The notes under the pieces are model-generated. The model worked only from the letters and a program-made list of their open reading frames with translations. It was not told the DNA's origin and made no database searches. 64,000 nucleotides of DNA from Hydractinia symbiolongicarpus (lineage: Eukaryota; Cnidaria; Hydrozoa; Anthoathecata; Hydractiniidae): contig NC_079884.1 of the NCBI RefSeq assembly GCF_029227915.1, positions 31,746,001 through 31,810,000 of the forward strand. The letters run 5' to 3'. The first letter of the stretch is position 1. Every line of letters begins with the position of its first letter. Shown in pieces: positions 62,375 through 64,000 of the stretch. The position numbers were made by a program, and so were the translations under genes.

Positions 62375-64000
62375 CGGCAAACGAAAACCCGCGATTCCCG
62401 TAAATCCCGGACTCGGCCCGTATAGTCAAAAGTATACAAAGAAAGTACCGAGGGAGTAAACTCATTTCCCGAACGATTTTTTAATATATTTTTTCACCAC
62501 TAAAACGCATGAGACTTGTATTTTTCAAAAATGTTTTCATTTTTGATGGGACGCTGAATAAAAGAAGTTTAATCGCCGGCAAACGAAAACCCGCGATTTC
62601 CCGTAAATCCTGCACTCGGGCTTTATAGTCAAAAGTTTACAAAGAAAGTACCCAGGGAGTAAACTCATTTTCCGAACGATTTTTTAAATTATTTTTTCAC
62701 CACTAAAACGCATGACACTTGTAGTTTTCAAAAATTTTTCATTTTTGATGAGACGCTTTATGAAAGAGGTTTAATTGCCGGCAAACGAAAACCAGCGATT
62801 TCCCCTAAATCCCGGGCTTGGCCCGTGTAGTCGAATGTATACAAAGAAAGTACCCAGGGAGTAAACTCATTTCCCGAACGATTTTTTAAATTTTTTTTTC
62901 ACCACTAAAACGCATGAGACTTGTAGTTTTCAAAAATGTTTTCATTTTTGATGAGACGCTTAATGAAAGAGGTTTAATCGCCGGCAAACGAAAACCAGCG
63001 ATTTCCCCTAAATCCCGGGCTCGGCCCGTGTAGTCGAATGTATACAAAGAAAGTACCCAGGGAGTAAACTCATTTCCCGAACGATTTTTTAAATTTTTTT
63101 TTCACCACTAAAACGCATGAGACTTGTAGTTTTCAAAAATGTTTTCATTTTTGATGAGACGCTTAATGAAAGAGGTTTAATCGCAGGCAAACGAAAACCC
63201 GCGATTTCCTGTAAATCCCGGGCTTGGCCCGTATAGTCGAATGTATACAAAGAAAGTACCCTGTGAGTAAACTCATTTCCACAACGATTTTTTAAATTTT
63301 TTTTTCACCACTAAAACGCATGAGACTTGTAGTTTTCAAAAATGTTTTCATTTTTGATGAGACGCTTAATGAAAGAGGTTTAATCGCCGGCAAACGAAAA
63401 CCCGCGATTCCCGTAAATCCCGGACTCGGCCCGTATTGTCAAAAGTATACAAAGAAAGTACCGAGGGAGTAAACTCATTTCCCGAACGATTTTTTAATAT
63501 ATTTTTTCACCACTAAAACGCATGAGACTTGTAGTTTTCAAAAATGTTTTCATTTTTGATGGGACGCTGAATAAAAGAAGTTTAATCGCCGGCAAACGAA
63601 AACCCGCGATTTCCCGTAAATCCTGCACTCGGGCTGTATAGTCAAAAGTTTACAAAGAAAGTACCCAGGGAGTAAACTCATTTTCCGAACGATTTTTTAA
63701 ATTATTTTTTCACCACTAAAACGCATGACACTTGTAGTTTTCAAAAATGTTTTCATTTTTGATGAGACGCTTTATGAAAGAGGTTTAATTGCCGGCAAAC
63801 GAAAACCAGCGATTTCCCCTAAATCCCGGGCTTGGCCCGTGTAGTCGAATGTATACAAAGAAAGTACCCAGGGAGTAAACTCATTTCCCGAACGATTTTT
63901 TAAATTTTTTTTTCACCACTAAAACGCATGAGACTTGTAGTTTTCAAAAATGTTTTCATTTTTGATGAGACGCTTAATGAAAGAGGTTTAATCGCCGGCA
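62375..64000 (+). repeat. 5-mer repeat pair cut by the window edge (offset about 1013-1015 bp)
   Basis: Bases 62375-62990 match 63388-64000. Shared marks are GATTCCCG, TTTTTTAATATATTTTTTC, CCTGCACTCGGGC, AAAGTTTACAAAG and GACGCTTTATGAAAGAGG with TTTAATTGCCGG. Differences are GGCTTTATAG versus GGCTGTATAG, and a 2-bp deletion in AAAAATTTTTC (62736). The second copy continues past the right edge. Confidence 0.85.

Larger units (their letters stand above)
1..64000 (+). repeat. Satellite DNA array, 202-203 bp monomer, head to tail
   Basis: The landmark ATGAGACTTGTAG recurs every 201-203 bases from 148 to the right edge, always on the same strand. Spacing averages slightly over 202 in the first 18 kb and about 203 afterwards. 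Only a few intervals break register: 172 (4396-4568 and 5566-5738), 189 (4972-5161), 126 (21936-22062), 56 (23890-23946) and 230 (54580-54810). No non-satellite segment of any length was seen, and both window edges lie inside the array, so its true size is larger. Long uniform arrays with nested higher-order repeats are characteristic of centromeric or heterochromatic satellites in eukaryotes. The family was not recognised by name. Strand is given relative to the orientation in which the monomer reads ATGAGACTTGTAG. Confidence 0.98.

Noticed and set aside
1-64000. CRISPR array, because of regular spacing
   Set aside because: The whole 203-bp unit is conserved, with no short repeats alternating with unique spacers.
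1-64000. CENP-B box
   Set aside because: The nearest strings on the minus strand (TTTCGTTTGCCGGCGAT and TTCGGGAAATGAGT) have the TTCG start but lack the required A and CGGG positions of the core motif.
1-64000. Telomeric or subtelomeric repeats (TTAGGG, TTTAGGG, TTAGG)
   Set aside because: No tandem runs of these motifs were seen on either strand.
1-64000. rDNA spacer repeats
   Set aside because: No rRNA gene sequence or promoter-like unique segment occurs anywhere in the window. The array alone gives no support.
1-64000. Bacterial or phage origin iterons
   Set aside because: The length, the 203-bp unit, the HOR nesting and the complete absence of genes do not fit iteron arrays, which are short direct repeats beside a replication gene.

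Overview
The whole window is one uninterrupted tandem satellite array. A unit of about 202-203 bp is repeated head to tail, in the same orientation, from base 1 to base 64000 (roughly 315 copies). I found no gene, RNA gene, transposon, CRISPR array, telomere repeat or unique sequence in it. The short reading frames that can be drawn on both strands are by-products of the monomer sequence. Most monomers carry an in-frame stop, so I do not call any as a gene. Long homogeneous arrays with nested higher-order repeats (HORs) are typical of eukaryotic centromeric, pericentromeric or other heterochromatic DNA. The sequence alone does not let me name the species or prove a centromere.

The monomer has two halves. 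One is A/T-rich, with T and A tracts and a 22-bp dyad (TCAAAAATG, four T, CATTTTTGA). The other is GC- and CpG-rich, with conserved GCCGGC and GTATAC palindromes. In many copies it also has a short dyad, CGGGC-TTG-GCCCG. A reference copy (23281-23483) is 38% GC with 13 CpGs by hand count. Most monomers belong to two linked families. One reads TTAATGAAAG...GGGCTTGGCCCG...GTCGAATG. The other reads TGAATAAAAG...GGACTCGGCCCG...GTCAAAAG. Hybrids between the two are common.

Layout. Domain I (1 to about 18.5 kb; GATGAGCGCTG and GTGTAG variants) is built of related HORs: an 8-mer of about 1.62 kb with 4-, 5-, 6-, 10- and 13-mer derivatives. Domain II (18.5-22.0 kb) is irregular, with one 3-mer duplication. 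Domain III (22.0-35.75 kb) contains two broken monomers, a 7-mer HOR (1420 bp) and a 28-monomer repeat (offset 5679 bp). Domain IV (35.75-54.63 kb; marked by GTCTTCAAACTTG) has 5-mer, 10-mer and 9/11-mer HORs. A 26-bp out-of-register duplication at 54635-54686 forms the border to Domain V (54.66-64.0 kb). Domain V is an 8-mer HOR (1621 bp) whose third copy carries an internal 4-mer duplication, followed by a 5-mer repeat at the right edge.

The copies read as a record of unequal exchange and conversion-like copying. The clearest events are nested duplications, an exact one-monomer deletion, short patches matching places 11-29 kb away, and a block of variants that recurs across 25 kb. Offsets were obtained by hand-matching rare variants. 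Domain borders are accurate to tens of bases, and offsets to 1-2 bp where stated.
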